A stretch of 64,000 nt of DNA from Enterobacter quasihormaechei (GCF_004331385.1 NZ_SJON01000003.1:1-64000); one strand, 5' to 3'. Positions 46,564 to 57,038 are shown, counted from the first letter of the stretch. Notes: generated from the letters alone by a model not told the origin. Translations and numbers: made by a program.

Positions 46564-47367
46564 TTACCGCTTCAGCGCATCACTCAGTTCATCACGCATG
46601 TTTGCCAGCATGGCTTTAACGACGCGCGGGTTACCTGCAACGATGTTGCCGGTAGACATATAGTTATGGCCGCCGGTGAAGTCGCACACGATGGCGCCTG
46701 CTTCACGTGCGATCAATTCGCCCGCTGCAAAGTCCCACGGCTTCAGGGACAGCTCGAAGTAACCGTCAACGCGTCCGGTCGCCACGTAGGCCAGATCCAG
46801 TGCAGCAGAGCCGGTGCGACGGAAGTCCGCGCATTCGGTGAACAGTTTGCCCAGGATATTCATATAGGTGGTTGCGTGCTGCTTCGCCTTGAACGGGAAG
46901 CCGGTCGCCAGAATGGTGCCGTCCAGATCGCGTGCATTGCTGCAACGCAGACGGTAGCCGTTCAGCTGCGCGCCCTGGCCGCGGGTAGCGGTGAACAGTT
47001 CGTTACGCATTGGATCGTAGACAACGGCGACTTCAGTACGGCCTTTGATGCGTACTGCGATAGAAACTGAGAAGTGTGGCAGGCGTTTAACGAAGTTGGT
47101 TGTGCCATCCAGTGGATCGATAACCCATTGAACATCCTGATCGGTACCTTCATGTTCACCGCTTTCTTCGGTGATGATGGTGTGCTGCGGGTAAGATTTG
47201 CGGATCGTTTCGATAATAATCGCTTCTGCGGCTTTATCGACGTTAGTCACGAAATCATTGCTGCCTTTCTGGCTGGTTTCTACGGAGTCTGGAGTTTCGT
47301 AGTGTTTGGCAATTACATTACCCGCCTTGCGCGCTGCGCGCACGGCGATGGTCAGCATCGGATGCAT
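46564..47367 (-). CDS. suhB: Inositol-1-monophosphatase SuhB
   Basis: Mg-dependent phosphatase that in E. coli also joins the Nus-factor rRNA antitermination complex. The 267 residues have ITEESGEHEG, the metal motif DPLDGTTNFVKRLPHF (about 84-99) and the C-terminal motif WDFAAGELIAREAGA. It is divergent from trmJ. Confidence 0.97.
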   Translation of the reverse strand: MHPMLTIAVRAARKAGNVIAKHYETPDSVETSQKGSNDFVTNVDKAAEAIIIETIRKSYPQHTIITEESGEHEGTDQDVQWVIDPLDGTTNFVKRLPHFSVSIAVRIKGRTEVAVVYDPMRNELFTATRGQGAQLNGYRLRCSNARDLDGTILATGFPFKAKQHATTYMNILGKLFTECADFRRTGSAALDLAYVATGRVDGYFELSLKPWDFAAGELIAREAGAIVCDFTGGHNYMSTGNIVAGNPRVVKAMLANMRDELSDALKR

Positions 47368-47499
47368 CGGTCTCTCTCACTGGATGTTAAAGAACAGGAA
47401 AATCGGCGCAGAGTATAGCAGCGGGATCGGATTATGTCTCTCGTTTATGATAATATGCCCGAATATTCTTCAGACACTGAACCCAGACATCTAAAAATT

Positions 47500-48225
47500 A
47501 TGCTGCAAAACATTCGAATCGTGCTGGTCGAAACATCGCACACCGGCAACATGGGCTCTGTGGCCCGCGCTATGAAAACCATGGGCTTAACGAACCTGTG
47601 GCTGGTTAATCCGCTGGTGAAACCAGACTCTCAGGCTATTGCCCTGGCGGCCGGCGCCAGCGACGTGATCGGTAATGCGCAGATCGTGGACACGCTGGAT
47701 GAAGCCCTGGCCGGTTGCAGCCTGGTGGTGGGCACCAGTGCGCGCTCCCGTACGCTGCCGTGGCCGATGCTGGACCCGCGCGAATGCGGCCTGAAAAGCG
47801 TCTCAGAAGCGGAGCAGGCGCCGGTTGCGCTGGTGTTTGGTCGTGAACGCGTTGGCCTGACCAACGAGGAACTACAGAAGTGCCACTACCACGTGGCGAT
47901 TGCCGCCAACCCGGAATACAGCTCGCTTAACCTGGCGATGGCGGTGCAGGTAATCGCCTACGAAGTGCGCATGGCATGGCTGGCGACGCAGGAAAAACAG
48001 GTCGAACCTAAAGAAGAGACGGCCTACCCGCTGGTGGACGACCTTGAGCGTTTCTACGGCCACCTGGAGCAGACACTGCTCTCTACCGGCTTCATCCGTG
48101 AAGGCCACCCGGGCCAGGTAATGAACAAGCTGCGCCGTATGTTTACCCGCGCCCGTCCGGAAAGCCAGGAGCTTAACATCCTGCGCGGGATCCTGGCGTC
48201 GATTGAGCAGAAGAATAAAGAGTAG
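47500..48225 (+). CDS. trmJ: tRNA (cytidine/uridine-2'-O-)-methyltransferase TrmJ
   Basis: SPOUT methyltransferase that 2'-O-methylates position 32 of several tRNAs. The 241 residues have [20 protein letters not shown] (motif 1), [15 protein letters not shown] (motif 2) and [17 protein letters not shown] (motif 3, trefoil knot). The ATG at 47500 gives [11 protein letters not shown] as in E. coli; upstream in-frame codons lack homology. A BIME follows. Confidence 0.96.
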   Translation: MLQNIRIVLVETSHTGNMGSVARAMKTMGLTNLWLVNPLVKPDSQAIALAAGASDVIGNAQIVDTLDEALAGCSLVVGTSARSRTLPWPMLDPRECGLKSVSEAEQAPVALVFGRERVGLTNEELQKCHYHVAIAANPEYSSLNLAMAVQVIAYEVRMAWLATQEKQVEPKEETAYPLVDDLERFYGHLEQTLLSTGFIREGHPGQVMNKLRRMFTRARPESQELNILRGILASIEQKNKE

Positions 48226-48237
48226 TGCCGTGTGTTC

Positions 48238-48305
48238 GCCGGGTGGCGCTTCGCTTACCCGGCCTACAAAGCCCGTAGGCCCGTGCAAGCGCAGCGCCGC
48301 CGGGC
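48238..48305. repeat. BIME between trmJ and iscR
   Basis: A composite of two inverted REP palindromes, 68 bases, in the same orientation as the one at 38879-38949 and near-identical to it. Confidence 0.85.
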
Positions 48306-48329
48306 AAAAAATACGGCACAGAAGGTTAA

Positions 48330-48354
48330 ATACCTGACTAAAACAGTCAAGTAA
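48330..48354 (+). promoter_or_regulatory. IscR type 1 box, upstream copy
   Basis: Fits the Fe-S-IscR motif, with ATACCTGACT at the left and AGTCAAGTAA at the right. With the next box it would repress iscR when the [2Fe-2S] cluster is present. Confidence 0.8.
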
Positions 48355-48379
48355 ATAGTTGACCAATTTAGTCAGGAAT
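48355..48379 (+). promoter_or_regulatory. IscR type 1 box, downstream copy
   Basis: ATAGTTGACC at the left and AGTCAGGAAT at the right. It abuts the upstream box with no gap and reaches the region just upstream of a TATGCA -10 element at 48397-48402. Confidence 0.8.
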
Positions 48380-48461
48380 GTCAGACTTGGCCCTGCTATG
48401 CAATACCCCCATTTTACAATAAAAAACCCCGGGCAGGGGCGAGTTTGAGGTTAAGTAAGAC

Positions 48462-48953
48462 ATGAGACTGACATCTAAAGGGCGTTATGCCGTGACCGCG
48501 ATGCTGGACGTTGCGCTCAACTCCGAAGCGGGCCCGGTTCCGTTGGCTGATATTTCTGAACGACAAGGGATCTCCCTCTCTTACCTGGAACAGCTGTTCT
48601 CCAGACTGCGTAAAAATGGACTGGTGTCCAGCGTTCGTGGCCCGGGCGGCGGTTATCTGCTGGGTAAAGACGCGGGCAGTATTGCGGTTGGCGAAGTGAT
48701 TAGCGCGGTGGATGAATCCGTTGACGCAACCCGTTGCCAGGGTAAAGGCGGCTGCCAGGGCGGCGATAAATGCCTGACCCACGCGCTGTGGCGCGATCTG
48801 AGCGACCGTCTGACCGGCTTCCTGAACAACATCACCCTGGGTGAACTGGTGAATAACCAGGAAGTTCTGGACGTTTCTGGTCGTCAGCACAGTCAGGATT
48901 CACAACGCAGCACCCGTTCGCAGGACGCCATCGACGTTAAACTGCGCGCGTAA
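48462..48953 (+). CDS. iscR: Fe-S cluster regulator IscR
   Basis: Rrf2-family transcription factor that senses Fe-S supply. The 163 residues have an N-terminal winged HTH ([29 protein letters not shown]) and the cluster ligands Cys92, Cys98, Cys104 and His107 in [17 protein letters not shown]. It is first in the isc operon and is autoregulated through the two boxes upstream. Confidence 0.98.
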   Translation: MRLTSKGRYAVTAMLDVALNSEAGPVPLADISERQGISLSYLEQLFSRLRKNGLVSSVRGPGGGYLLGKDAGSIAVGEVISAVDESVDATRCQGKGGCQGGDKCLTHALWRDLSDRLTGFLNNITLGELVNNQEVLDVSGRQHSQDSQRSTRSQDAIDVKLRA

Positions 48954-48972
48954 TTAAAAAGATAAGTATTCA

Positions 48973-49035
48973 GAATCAGGCCGGGGTGGTCACACCCCGC
49001 GTACTCGGTCGTACATCCAGCCGGTTGCCTGATTC
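48973..49035 (+). promoter_or_regulatory. Structured iscR-iscS intergenic RNA
   Basis: GAATCAGG (48973) pairs with CCTGATTC (49028-49035) and encloses a second hairpin CGGGGTG/CACCCCG (48982-48999). In E. coli this region protects iscR mRNA while RyhB pairing at iscS triggers decay downstream. A similar role is likely. Confidence 0.6.
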
Positions 49036-49070
49036 CTTGCATTGAAGCGATGTACGGAGTTTATAGAGCA

Positions 49071-50285
49071 ATGAAATTACCGATTTATCTCGATTACTCC
49101 GCAACCACGCCGGTGGACCCGCGTGTTGCCGAGAAAATGATGCAGTGTCTGACCCTGGACGGAAACTTTGGTAACCCAGCTTCCCGTTCACACCGTTTTG
49201 GCTGGCATGCTGAAGAGGCGGTAGATATCGCCCGTAATCAGATTGCTGACCTGGTTGGCGCCGACCCGCGTGAAATTGTTTTCACCTCCGGTGCGACCGA
49301 ATCCGACAACCTGGCGATCAAAGGTGCAGCCAACTTTTATCAGAAAAAAGGCAAGCACATCATCACCAGCAAAACCGAACACAAAGCCGTGCTGGACACC
49401 TGCCGTCAGCTGGAGCGTGAAGGGTTCGAGGTGACTTACCTGGCGCCGCAGAGCAACGGGATCATCGACCTGAAAGAGCTCGAAGCGGCGATGCGTGACG
49501 ACACCATTCTGGTTTCCATCATGCACGTTAACAACGAAATCGGCGTTGTGCAGGACATCGCGACCATCGGCGAAATGTGCCGTGCGCGCGGCATCATCTA
49601 CCACGTGGATGCGACCCAGAGCGTGGGCAAACTGCCTATCGACCTGAGCCAGCTGAAGGTGGACCTGATGTCCTTCTCCGGCCACAAAATCTATGGCCCG
49701 AAAGGTATCGGCGCGCTGTACGTTCGTCGTAAGCCACGCATCCGCATCGAAGCACAGATGCACGGCGGCGGTCACGAGCGCGGCATGCGTTCCGGTACGC
49801 TGCCTGTTCACCAGATCGTGGGCATGGGCGAAGCGTACCGTATCGCGAAAGAAGAGATGGAAACCGAGATGGCACGCCTGCGTACGCTGCGTAACCGTCT
49901 GTGGGACGGCGTGAAAGATATGGAAGAAGTGTATCTGAACGGCGATCTCGAGCAGGGCGCGCCAAACATCCTCAACGTCAGCTTCAACTATGTTGAAGGT
50001 GAATCGCTGATCATGGCGCTGAAAGACCTGGCCGTTTCTTCCGGCTCTGCCTGTACGTCTGCAAGCCTGGAGCCATCCTACGTGCTGCGCGCGCTGGGCA
50101 TGACTGACGAGCTGGCACACAGCTCAATCCGTTTCTCTTTAGGTCGTTTCACTACCGAAGAAGAGATTGACTACACCATCAAGCTTGTTCGTAACTCCAT
50201 TGGCCGTCTGCGCGACCTTTCTCCTCTGTGGGAAATGTTCAAGCAGGGCGTGGATCTGAACAGCATTGAATGGTCACATCACTAA
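49071..50285 (+). CDS. iscS: Cysteine desulfurase IscS
   Basis: PLP enzyme that takes sulfur from cysteine for Fe-S clusters, tRNA thiolation and cofactors. The 404 residues equal the E. coli length from the ATG at 49071; the longer frame adds seven unmatched residues. The PLP Lys is in [12 protein letters not shown] and the persulfide Cys328 in [10 protein letters not shown]. It is followed by iscU after 24 bases. Confidence 0.98.
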   Translation: MKLPIYLDYSATTPVDPRVAEKMMQCLTLDGNFGNPASRSHRFGWHAEEAVDIARNQIADLVGADPREIVFTSGATESDNLAIKGAANFYQKKGKHIITSKTEHKAVLDTCRQLEREGFEVTYLAPQSNGIIDLKELEAAMRDDTILVSIMHVNNEIGVVQDIATIGEMCRARGIIYHVDATQSVGKLPIDLSQLKVDLMSFSGHKIYGPKGIGALYVRRKPRIRIEAQMHGGGHERGMRSGTLPVHQIVGMGEAYRIAKEEMETEMARLRTLRNRLWDGVKDMEEVYLNGDLEQGAPNILNVSFNYVEGESLIMALKDLAVSSGSACTSASLEPSYVLRALGMTDELAHSSIRFSLGRFTTEEEIDYTIKLVRNSIGRLRDLSPLWEMFKQGVDLNSIEWSHH

Positions 50286-50309
50286 TCGGTACATAAGGAG
50301 AATTCAATC

Positions 50310-50696
50310 ATGGCATACAGCGAAAAAGTTATCGATCATTACGAGAACCCGCGCAACGTTGGCTCTTTTGACAACAGCGACGACTCTGTCGGCAGCGGCA
50401 TGGTTGGTGCGCCAGCTTGTGGCGACGTGATGAAGTTGCAGATTAAAGTCAACAATGAAGGTATCATTGAAGACGCGCGCTTCAAGACCTACGGCTGCGG
50501 TTCTGCTATCGCCTCCAGCTCCCTGGTCACCGAGTGGGTGAAGGGCAAGTCTCTGGACGAAGCACAGGCAATCAAGAACACGGATATTGCTGAAGAACTC
50601 GAACTGCCACCGGTGAAAATTCACTGTTCTATTCTGGCAGAAGACGCGATCAAAGCCGCCATTGCGGATTACAAAAGCAAACGTGAAGCAAAATAA
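50310..50696 (+). CDS. iscU: Fe-S cluster scaffold IscU
   Basis: Scaffold on which IscS and frataxin-type partners build clusters. The 128 residues hold the three cluster cysteines: Cys37 (GAPACGDV), Cys63 (YGCGSAIASSS) and Cys106 (KIHCSIL). LPPVKIHC near residue 99 is the HscA recognition motif. Confidence 0.98.
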   Translation: MAYSEKVIDHYENPRNVGSFDNSDDSVGSGMVGAPACGDVMKLQIKVNNEGIIEDARFKTYGCGSAIASSSLVTEWVKGKSLDEAQAIKNTDIAEELELPPVKIHCSILAEDAIKAAIADYKSKREAK

Positions 50697-50709
50697 TTGA
50701 GGTTTGAGT

Positions 50710-51033
50710 ATGTCGATTACCCTTAGCGACAGCGCTGCCGCGCGAGTAAGCTCTTTTCTGGCGAACCGTGGTAAAGGCTTTGGCCTGCGACTGGGCGTAC
50801 GTACCTCCGGCTGTTCTGGTATGGCTTACGTACTGGAGTTTGTTGACGAGCCGGCGTCTGATGATACCGTGTTTGAAGACAAGGGCGTGAAGGTGGTGGT
50901 CGATGGCAAAAGCCTGCAATTTCTCAACGGCACTCAGCTGGACTTCGTAAAAGAAGGCCTGAACGAAGGGTTCAAATTCACGAACCCGAACGTCAAAGAC
51001 GAGTGTGGTTGCGGCGAAAGCTTCCACGTTTAA
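50710..51033 (+). CDS. iscA: A-type Fe-S carrier IscA
   Basis: A-type carrier for cluster transfer, 107 residues. The conserved cysteines are Cys35 (TSGCSGMAY), Cys99 and Cys101 (ECGCGESF). The ATG at 50710 gives [10 protein letters not shown]; two more codons upstream (TTG AGT) are open but not needed. Confidence 0.97.
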   Translation: MSITLSDSAAARVSSFLANRGKGFGLRLGVRTSGCSGMAYVLEFVDEPASDDTVFEDKGVKVVVDGKSLQFLNGTQLDFVKEGLNEGFKFTNPNVKDECGCGESFHV

Positions 51034-51109
51034 CCGCGCGTCATCCGAAACCCCACCGTGGCTTTGCTGCGCGTGGGGTTTGTTCTAACAGGCTACCCCT
51101 GAGATTGTT

Positions 51110-51625
51110 ATGGATTACTTCACTCTCTTCGGACTACCCGCTCAATACCCGATCGATCTTCAGGCACTGACGATCCGTTTCCAGGATCTACAGCGTCAGT
51201 ACCATCCGGATAAATTCGCCAGCGGGACGCAGGCAGAGCAACTGGCTGCGGTATCGCACTCCGCAACCATCAATCAGGCCTGGCAAACGCTGCGTCATCC
51301 GCTGACGCGTGCCGAATATCTGCTTTCGCTCCACGGCTTCGATCTGGCGAGCGAACAGCATACCGTGCGTGACACCGCCTTTCTGATGGAACAGCTTACG
51401 CTTCGCGAAGAGCTGGATGAGATTGAACAGGCCAAAGATGAAGCGCGTCTGGAACGTTTTATCACGCGCGTGAAGGGCATGTTCGATACCCGCCATCAGC
51501 AGATGGTGGAGCAACTGAACAACGAGACCTGGGACGTCGCGGCAGACACTGTGCGCAAACTCCGTTTTCTCGATAAACTGCGAAGCAGTGCTGAACAACT
51601 CGAAGAAAAGCTGCTCGATTTTTAA
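51110..51625 (+). CDS. hscB: Co-chaperone HscB
   Basis: J-domain co-chaperone that delivers IscU to HscA and stimulates its ATPase. The 171 residues have the J domain (about 1-75) with the HPD motif in [10 protein letters not shown], then a C-terminal three-helix domain that binds IscU. hscA follows after 14 bases. Confidence 0.97.
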   Translation: MDYFTLFGLPAQYPIDLQALTIRFQDLQRQYHPDKFASGTQAEQLAAVSHSATINQAWQTLRHPLTRAEYLLSLHGFDLASEQHTVRDTAFLMEQLTLREELDEIEQAKDEARLERFITRVKGMFDTRHQQMVEQLNNETWDVAADTVRKLRFLDKLRSSAEQLEEKLLDF

Positions 51626-51639
51626 TTTCGGAAGCAATT

Positions 51640-53490
51640 ATGGCCTTATTACAAATTAGTGAGCCTGGCTTAAGCGCCGCACCTCACCAGCGTCGTCTGG
51701 CGGTCGGTATTGACCTGGGCACCACCAATTCCCTCGTGGCGACCGTGCGCAGCGGCCAGGCGGAAACGCTGGCTGACGAGCAGGGCCGCCATCTGCTGCC
51801 TTCCGTGGTCCACTATCAGCCGCAGGGGCACGCGGTTGGCTACGACGCCCGCGCCAACGCCGCGCGCGATCCGGCCAACACCATCAGTTCCGTAAAGCGC
51901 ATGATGGGCCGCTCACTGGCTGATATCCAGACCCGCTACCCGCACCTGCCGTATCAGCTTCAGGCCAGTGAAAACGGCCTGCCGATGATTGCCACTGCGG
52001 CCGGCCTGCTGAACCCAATTCGTGTTTCCGCTGACATCCTCAAAGCGCTGGCGGCGCGCGCGACGGCGACGCTCGGCGGCGATCTGGACGGCGTAGTGAT
52101 CACCGTTCCGGCCTATTTTGACGACGCACAGCGTCAGGGCACCAAAGACGCCGCGCGTCTGGCGGGCCTGCACGTGCTGCGCCTGCTGAACGAACCGACG
52201 GCGGCGGCGATTGCCTACGGCCTCGACTCCGGTCAGGAAGGGGTGATTGCGGTCTACGATCTGGGCGGCGGCACCTTTGATATTTCTATCCTGCGCCTGA
52301 GCCGCGGCGTGTTCGAAGTGCTGGCGACCGGCGGGGATTCCGCGCTCGGCGGCGATGATTTCGACCATCTGCTGGCGGACTACATCCGCGAGCAGGCGGG
52401 CATCAGCGATCGCAGCGATGCGCGCGTTCAGCGCGAACTGCTGGATGCGGCCATCGACGCCAAAATTGCGCTGAGCGATGCGCAGTCGGTCAGCGTAAAT
52501 GTCGCAGGCTGGCAGGGTGAAATCACCCGCGATCGGTTCAGCGAGCTGATTGCGCCTCTGGTTAAACGCACCCTGCTGGCCTGCCGTCGCGCATTGAAGG
52601 ATGCGGGCGTGGAGGCTGACGAGGTGCTGGAAGTGGTCATGGTAGGCGGCTCAACGCGCGTGCCGCTGGTGCGCGAGCGCGTGGGCGAATTCTTTGGCCG
52701 CACGCCGCTGACCTCCATCGACCCGGATAAAGTGGTTGCCGTCGGCGCCGCTATCCAGGCCGATATTCTGGTTGGCAACAAGCCGGACAGCGAAATGCTG
52801 TTGCTGGACGTCATCCCGCTGTCTCTCGGTTTAGAAACCATGGGCGGCCTGGTGGAGAAAGTGATCCCGCGTAATACCACCATTCCGGTGGCGCGCGCGC
52901 AGGAGTTCACCACCTTCAAAGACGGCCAGACCGCGATGTCCATCCACGTGATGCAGGGCGAGCGCGAACTGGTGCAGGACTGCCGCTCTCTGGCGCGCTT
53001 TGCGCTGCGCGGTATCCCGGCGCTGCCGGCGGGCGGGGCGCATATTCGCGTGACCTTCCAGGTGGACGCCGACGGCCTGCTGAGCGTGACGGCGATGGAA
53101 AAATCCACCGGCGTGGAATCGTCCATCCAGGTGAAGCCGTCCTACGGCCTGACCGATGGCGAAATCGCCTCCATGATCCAGGATTCAATGAGCTACGCCG
53201 AGCAGGACGTGAAGGCGCGTATGCTGGCTGAACAGAAAGTTGAAGCCGCACGCGTGCTGGAAAGCCTGAACGGGGCGCTCGCTGCCGATGCCGCGCTGTT
53301 AAGCGCCGCCGAGCGCCAGGTGATTGACGAGGCTGCCGCGCGCTTACGCGCAGTCGCCGAAGGCAATGACGCTGACGCAATAGAAGAAGCCATTAAAAAC
53401 GTTGATAAACAAACCCAGGACTTCGCCGCTCGCCGCATGGACAAATCTGTCCGCGTCGCGCTGAAAGGCCAGTCCGTGGACGAGGTTTAA
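51640..53490 (+). CDS. hscA: Hsp70-type chaperone HscA
   Basis: Specialised Hsp70 that uses ATP to release clusters from IscU. The 616 residues have the nucleotide domain with [26 protein letters not shown] and [14 protein letters not shown], then the peptide-binding domain. It is shorter than DnaK because the C-terminal lid is reduced. Start and spacing fit the isc operon. Confidence 0.98.
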   Translation: MALLQISEPGLSAAPHQRRLAVGIDLGTTNSLVATVRSGQAETLADEQGRHLLPSVVHYQPQGHAVGYDARANAARDPANTISSVKRMMGRSLADIQTRYPHLPYQLQASENGLPMIATAAGLLNPIRVSADILKALAARATATLGGDLDGVVITVPAYFDDAQRQGTKDAARLAGLHVLRLLNEPTAAAIAYGLDSGQEGVIAVYDLGGGTFDISILRLSRGVFEVLATGGDSALGGDDFDHLLADYIREQAGISDRSDARVQRELLDAAIDAKIALSDAQSVSVNVAGWQGEITRDRFSELIAPLVKRTLLACRRALKDAGVEADEVLEVVMVGGSTRVPLVRERVGEFFGRTPLTSIDPDKVVAVGAAIQADILVGNKPDSEMLLLDVIPLSLGLETMGGLVEKVIPRNTTIPVARAQEFTTFKDGQTAMSIHVMQGERELVQDCRSLARFALRGIPALPAGGAHIRVTFQVDADGLLSVTAMEKSTGVESSIQVKPSYGLTDGEIASMIQDSMSYAEQDVKARMLAEQKVEAARVLESLNGALAADAALLSAAERQVIDEAAARLRAVAEGNDADAIEEAIKNVDKQTQDFAARRMDKSVRVALKGQSVDEV

Positions 53491-53491
53491 T

Positions 53492-53827
53492 ATGCCAAAG
53501 ATTGTTATTTTGCCTCATGCGGACCTCTGTCCGGATGGTGCTGTTCTGGAAGCGAAGACCGGTGAAACCATTCTCGATGTTGCCCTGCGTGCAGGTATCG
53601 AAGTGGAACACGCCTGTGAAAAATCCTGTGCCTGCACCACCTGCCACTGCATCGTGCGTGAAGGTTTCGACTCTCTCGCCGAGAGCACCGAAGACGAAGA
53701 CGACATGCTGGATAAAGCATGGGGTCTGGAGCCAGACAGCCGCCTGAGCTGCCAGGCCGCGGTGACCGATGAAGATCTGGTCGTGGAGTTCCCGCGCTAC
53801 ACCATCAACCACGCACGCGAGCATTAA
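53492..53827 (+). CDS. fdx: [2Fe-2S] ferredoxin Fdx
   Basis: Electron donor for cluster assembly. The 111 residues have ligands Cys42, Cys48 and Cys51 in [11 protein letters not shown] and Cys87 in RLSCQAA. It starts one base after the hscA stop and iscX starts one base after its own stop. Confidence 0.98.
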   Translation: MPKIVILPHADLCPDGAVLEAKTGETILDVALRAGIEVEHACEKSCACTTCHCIVREGFDSLAESTEDEDDMLDKAWGLEPDSRLSCQAAVTDEDLVVEFPRYTINHAREH

Positions 53828-53828
53828 T

Positions 53829-54029
53829 ATGGGACTGAAGTGGACAGACAGCCGTGAAATCGGCGAAGCGCTCTACGACGCGAACCCGGATCTCGATCCG
53901 AAAACCGTACGATTCACCGACATGCACCAGTGGATCTGCGATTTAGAGGATTTCGACGACGATCCTAACGCATCCAATGAAAAAATTCTGGAGGCGATTC
54001 TGTTAGTCTGGTTAGATGAAGCAGAATAA
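53829..54029 (+). CDS. iscX: Fe-S assembly protein IscX
   Basis: Small acidic protein of 66 residues that binds IscS and iron and modulates assembly. [17 protein letters not shown] and the C-terminal LLVWLDEAE match IscX. The longer frame begins inside fdx. It is the last gene of the isc operon and is followed by a hairpin. Confidence 0.97.
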   Translation: MGLKWTDSREIGEALYDANPDLDPKTVRFTDMHQWICDLEDFDDDPNASNEKILEAILLVWLDEAE

Positions 54030-54035
54030 ATAACA

Positions 54036-54063
54036 AAACGGGCTGCCTTCAGGCGGCCCGTTT
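54036..54063 (+). terminator. Hairpin at the end of the isc operon
   Basis: AAACGGGCtGCC and AGGCgGCCCGTTT pair behind iscX. The T tract is short, so some read-through into pepB is possible. Confidence 0.6.
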
Positions 54064-54089
54064 GCTAGTTGCTAATAAGGATAAATAAA

Positions 54090-55376
54090 ATGACCGAAGC
54101 GATGAAGATTACGCTCGCCACACAGCCTGCTGACGCGCGCTGGGGCGAAAAAGCCACGTACAGCATCAACAACGACGGTATCACCCTGCACCTGACGGGC
54201 AACGATGATTTAGGTCTGATCCAGCGCGCCGCGCGTAAAATTGACGGCCTGGGCATTAAGCATGTGTCGCTGGAAGGTGAAGGCTGGGATACTGACCGCA
54301 GCTGGGCGTTCTGGGCGGGATACAAAGGCCCGAAAGGCACCCGTAAAATTGAGTGGGCGAACCTCGACGAAGCTGGTCAGAAAGAGCTGGAAAGCCGCCT
54401 GAAAATTATCGACTGGGTGCGCGACACCATTAACGCCCCGGCGGAAGAGCTTGGCCCTGAGCAGCTGGCGCAGCGCGCCGTTGACCTGCTGTCCGGCGTG
54501 GCGGGGGATAACATGTCCTACCGCATCACCAAGGGCGAAGATCTGCGCGAGCAGAACTACATGGGCATTCATACCGTGGGCCGTGGTTCTGAGCGTCCTC
54601 CGGTCCTGCTGGCGCTGGATTACAACCCAACCGGCAATAAAGAAGCGCCGGTCTTTGCCTGCCTGGTCGGGAAAGGCATTACCTTCGACACCGGCGGCTA
54701 CAGCCTGAAGCAGAGCGCATTCATGGACTCCATGAAGTCCGACATGGGCGGCGCGGCAACCATCACCGGCGCGCTGGCGTTCGCCATCACACGTGGTCTG
54801 AACAAGCGCGTCAAGCTGTACCTGTGCTGCGCGGATAACATGGTGAGCGGTAACGCCTTCAAGCTGGGCGACATCATTCGCTACCGCAACGGTAAAAATG
54901 TTGAAGTGATGAACACCGATGCCGAAGGCCGTCTGGTGCTGGCCGATGGCCTGATCGACGCCTCTGCCCAGAAGCCAGAGCTCATTATCGACATGGCGAC
55001 CCTGACCGGCGCGGCGAAAACGGCCCTGGGTAACGACTACCACGCGCTGTTCAGCTTCGACGACAAGCTGGCCGCTCGCCTGCTGGCAAGCGCCGCGGCG
55101 GAAAACGAGCCGTTCTGGCGCCTGCCGCTGGCCGAGTTCCACCGCAGCCAGTTGCCGTCTAACTTTGCCGAGCTGAACAACACCGCGAGCGCGGCGTATC
55201 CGGCGGGTGCAAGCACCGCAGCGGGCTTCCTGTCGCACTTCGTTGAGAACTATCATGAAGGCTGGCTGCACATCGACTGCTCTGCAACCTACCGTAAAGC
55301 GGCGGTTGAACAGTGGTCTGCGGGTGCGACCGGTCTGGGCGTGCGTACCGTGGCGAACCTGCTGACGGCTGAGTGA
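54090..55376 (+). CDS. pepB: Peptidase B (leucyl-aminopeptidase family)
   Basis: Cytoplasmic M17 aminopeptidase. The 428 residues have the metal and active-site segments [26 protein letters not shown] and the M17 signature [14 protein letters not shown]. The ATG at 54090 gives MTEAMKITL as in E. coli; the seven extra codons upstream lack a match. It lies 60 bases behind iscX and ends in a BIME-derived terminator. Confidence 0.97.
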   Translation: MTEAMKITLATQPADARWGEKATYSINNDGITLHLTGNDDLGLIQRAARKIDGLGIKHVSLEGEGWDTDRSWAFWAGYKGPKGTRKIEWANLDEAGQKELESRLKIIDWVRDTINAPAEELGPEQLAQRAVDLLSGVAGDNMSYRITKGEDLREQNYMGIHTVGRGSERPPVLLALDYNPTGNKEAPVFACLVGKGITFDTGGYSLKQSAFMDSMKSDMGGAATITGALAFAITRGLNKRVKLYLCCADNMVSGNAFKLGDIIRYRNGKNVEVMNTDAEGRLVLADGLIDASAQKPELIIDMATLTGAAKTALGNDYHALFSFDDKLAARLLASAAAENEPFWRLPLAEFHRSQLPSNFAELNNTASAAYPAGASTAAGFLSHFVENYHEGWLHIDCSATYRKAAVEQWSAGATGLGVRTVANLLTAE

Positions 55377-55384
55377 TCTTTTTT

Positions 55385-55451
55385 GCCCGGCGGCGCTGCG
55401 CTTGCACGGGCCTACGGTTTTGTAGGCCGGGTAAGCGAAGCGCCACCCGGC
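55385..55451. repeat. BIME between pepB and sseB
   Basis: The same paired-REP composite as at 38879 and 48238, in the opposite orientation, 67 bases. Confidence 0.85.
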
Positions 55452-55459
55452 GTTTTTTT
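55426..55459 (+). terminator. pepB terminator formed by a REP hairpin
   Basis: GCCGGGT and ACCCGGC pair and are followed directly by G and seven T, so the right half of the BIME has the form of an intrinsic terminator. Confidence 0.7.
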
Positions 55460-55473
55460 GAAGTAGCGAAACT

Positions 55474-56250
55474 ATGTCAGATACTAAAAACGAATTAGAG
55501 ACCCTGCTGGAGCAGGCGGCGACCGAGCCCGCTCACCGTCCGGCCTTTTTCCGCACGCTGCTGGAATCTACCGTCTGGGTGCCGGGAACGGCGGCAGAAG
55601 GGGAGCAGGTAGTGGAAGACAGCGCGCTGGATCTGCTGCACTGGGAGAAAGATGACGGCACCTCGGTGATCCCGTTCTTTACCTCACTGGAAGCCTTGCA
55701 GGAAGCGGTAGAAGACGAACAGGCGTTCGTGGTGATGCCGGTGCGCACGCTGTTCGAAATGACGCTGGGGCAGACGCTTTTCCTCAACGCCAAACTGCCA
55801 ACAGGGAAAGAGTTCACCCCGCGCGAAATCAGCCACCTGATTGGTGAGGAGGGCAACCCGCTTAGCACCCAGGAGGTGCTGGAAGGGGGAGAAACGCTGC
55901 TGCTCTCTGAAGTGGCCGAGCCGCCCGCGCAGATGATTGACTCCCTGACCACGCTGTTTAGTACCATCAAGCCGGTGAAACGCGCTTTCCTCTGCTCCAT
56001 CAAAGAGGGGGCTGATGAACAGCCCGTGCTGCTGATTGGTATTGAAGCGGACGGCGATATTGAGGAGATCATTCAGGCGGCGGGAAGCGTAGCGACCGAC
56101 ACGCTGCCGGGCGATGAGCCGATCGATATCTGTCAGGTGAAGAAGGGCGAGAAGGGGATCAGCCACTTTATTACCGAGCACATCACCCCGTTTTACGAGC
56201 GTCGCTGGGGCGGCTTCCTGCGCGATCTTAAAACCAACCGCATTATTTAA
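55474..56250 (+). CDS. sseB: SseB family protein
   Basis: A 258-residue acidic protein equal in length to E. coli SseB, whose overexpression raises serine sensitivity. Molecular function is unknown. It has an SseB N-terminal domain (about 1-125) and a C-terminal domain ending FLRDLKTNRII. It converges on the RpiR regulator with a 17-base gap. Confidence 0.93.
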   Translation: MSDTKNELETLLEQAATEPAHRPAFFRTLLESTVWVPGTAAEGEQVVEDSALDLLHWEKDDGTSVIPFFTSLEALQEAVEDEQAFVVMPVRTLFEMTLGQTLFLNAKLPTGKEFTPREISHLIGEEGNPLSTQEVLEGGETLLLSEVAEPPAQMIDSLTTLFSTIKPVKRAFLCSIKEGADEQPVLLIGIEADGDIEEIIQAAGSVATDTLPGDEPIDICQVKKGEKGISHFITEHITPFYERRWGGFLRDLKTNRII

Positions 56251-56267
56251 TTACGGCGGGGTGAGCC

Positions 56268-57038
56268 TCACCCCGTTGCCTCCAGCAGCAGTAAATCCAT
56301 CAGCAGCACCAGATTCGACTCAAACGACGTCACGCCCGCGGCTTCGGCAGCGAAGTGCACCGCCTCGTCATACAGCGCGAAATGCAGATCCGCCATGCCC
56401 GCCAGCGTATTGGCGGAGGCTCGGGTAAAGGCGACGACCGTCATGCCGACGTTTTTGGCTATCCGCGCTTTATCCAGTACCTGCTCCGTTTCGCCGCTGC
56501 GGGAGACGGCAATAAACACCTGATAACGCGCGGCGTTACTGAGAAAAATATTCCGGCTGTCCCCCGGCCCGGAGATGAACGCCGTTTTGCCCAGCACCTG
56601 CAACTTCTTGGTCAGGTACTCGGCAAAAAGATACGAAAACCCGGCGCCGTAAAGAAAGAAGCTCTCTTTCTGGCGCAGCAGGCTGGCAAACTGCTGGCGT
56701 TTGGCCTGGGTGACCCACTGAAAGGTGTGCTGATAGTTGGCAATAAACTGAGCGAACAGCGCCGGTAATTCCGCATGCTGCTCAGGCTGCACGGTGATGT
56801 GCGGCGTGTCTGAAAGCAGCTGCTTGCAGTGCCAGATAAACTCGCTAAAGCCGCTGAATCCGAGCTTCTGACACAGGCGCATAATCGTCGCGGTGGAGAC
56901 AAATGTCGCCAGCGCCAGCTCGCGCACCGTGATGTTGCCCACCAGCAGCGGATGCTCCGTGAGGTGGGCGAGGACGCGATACTCCGCGCGGGTCAGCGAG
57001 GACCCGCGCGTTAACAGCGTTGCCAGGCGGTTATCCAT
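56268..57038 (-). CDS. RpiR family regulator of the PTS/GH4 cluster
   Basis: A 256-residue transcription factor. HTH_6 domain (about 1-75, recognition region LATFVSTATIMRLCQKLGF). SIS domain with FFLYGAGFSYLFAEYLTKKL and FIAVSRSGETEQVLDKA, for a sugar phosphate. It is the last gene of the minus-strand row PTS permease, GH4 enzyme, sseA, regulator. Its ATG shares one base with the sseA stop, so it is coupled to sseA. Control of the alpha-glucoside genes is the obvious inference. A palindrome upstream of the permease (61012-61023) is a candidate site. Confidence 0.85.
   Translation of the reverse strand: MDNRLATLLTRGSSLTRAEYRVLAHLTEHPLLVGNITVRELALATFVSTATIMRLCQKLGFSGFSEFIWHCKQLLSDTPHITVQPEQHAELPALFAQFIANYQHTFQWVTQAKRQQFASLLRQKESFFLYGAGFSYLFAEYLTKKLQVLGKTAFISGPGDSRNIFLSNAARYQVFIAVSRSGETEQVLDKARIAKNVGMTVVAFTRASANTLAGMADLHFALYDEAVHFAAEAAGVTSFESNLVLLMDLLLLEATG

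Noticed and set aside
54210..55271. 353-residue open frame antisense to pepB
   Set aside because: Shadow of the well-conserved pepB frame.
38879..55451. Possible CRISPR-like repeats
   Set aside because: The repeated units are imperfect palindromes of the REP type, far apart and single, with no spacer array or cas genes.
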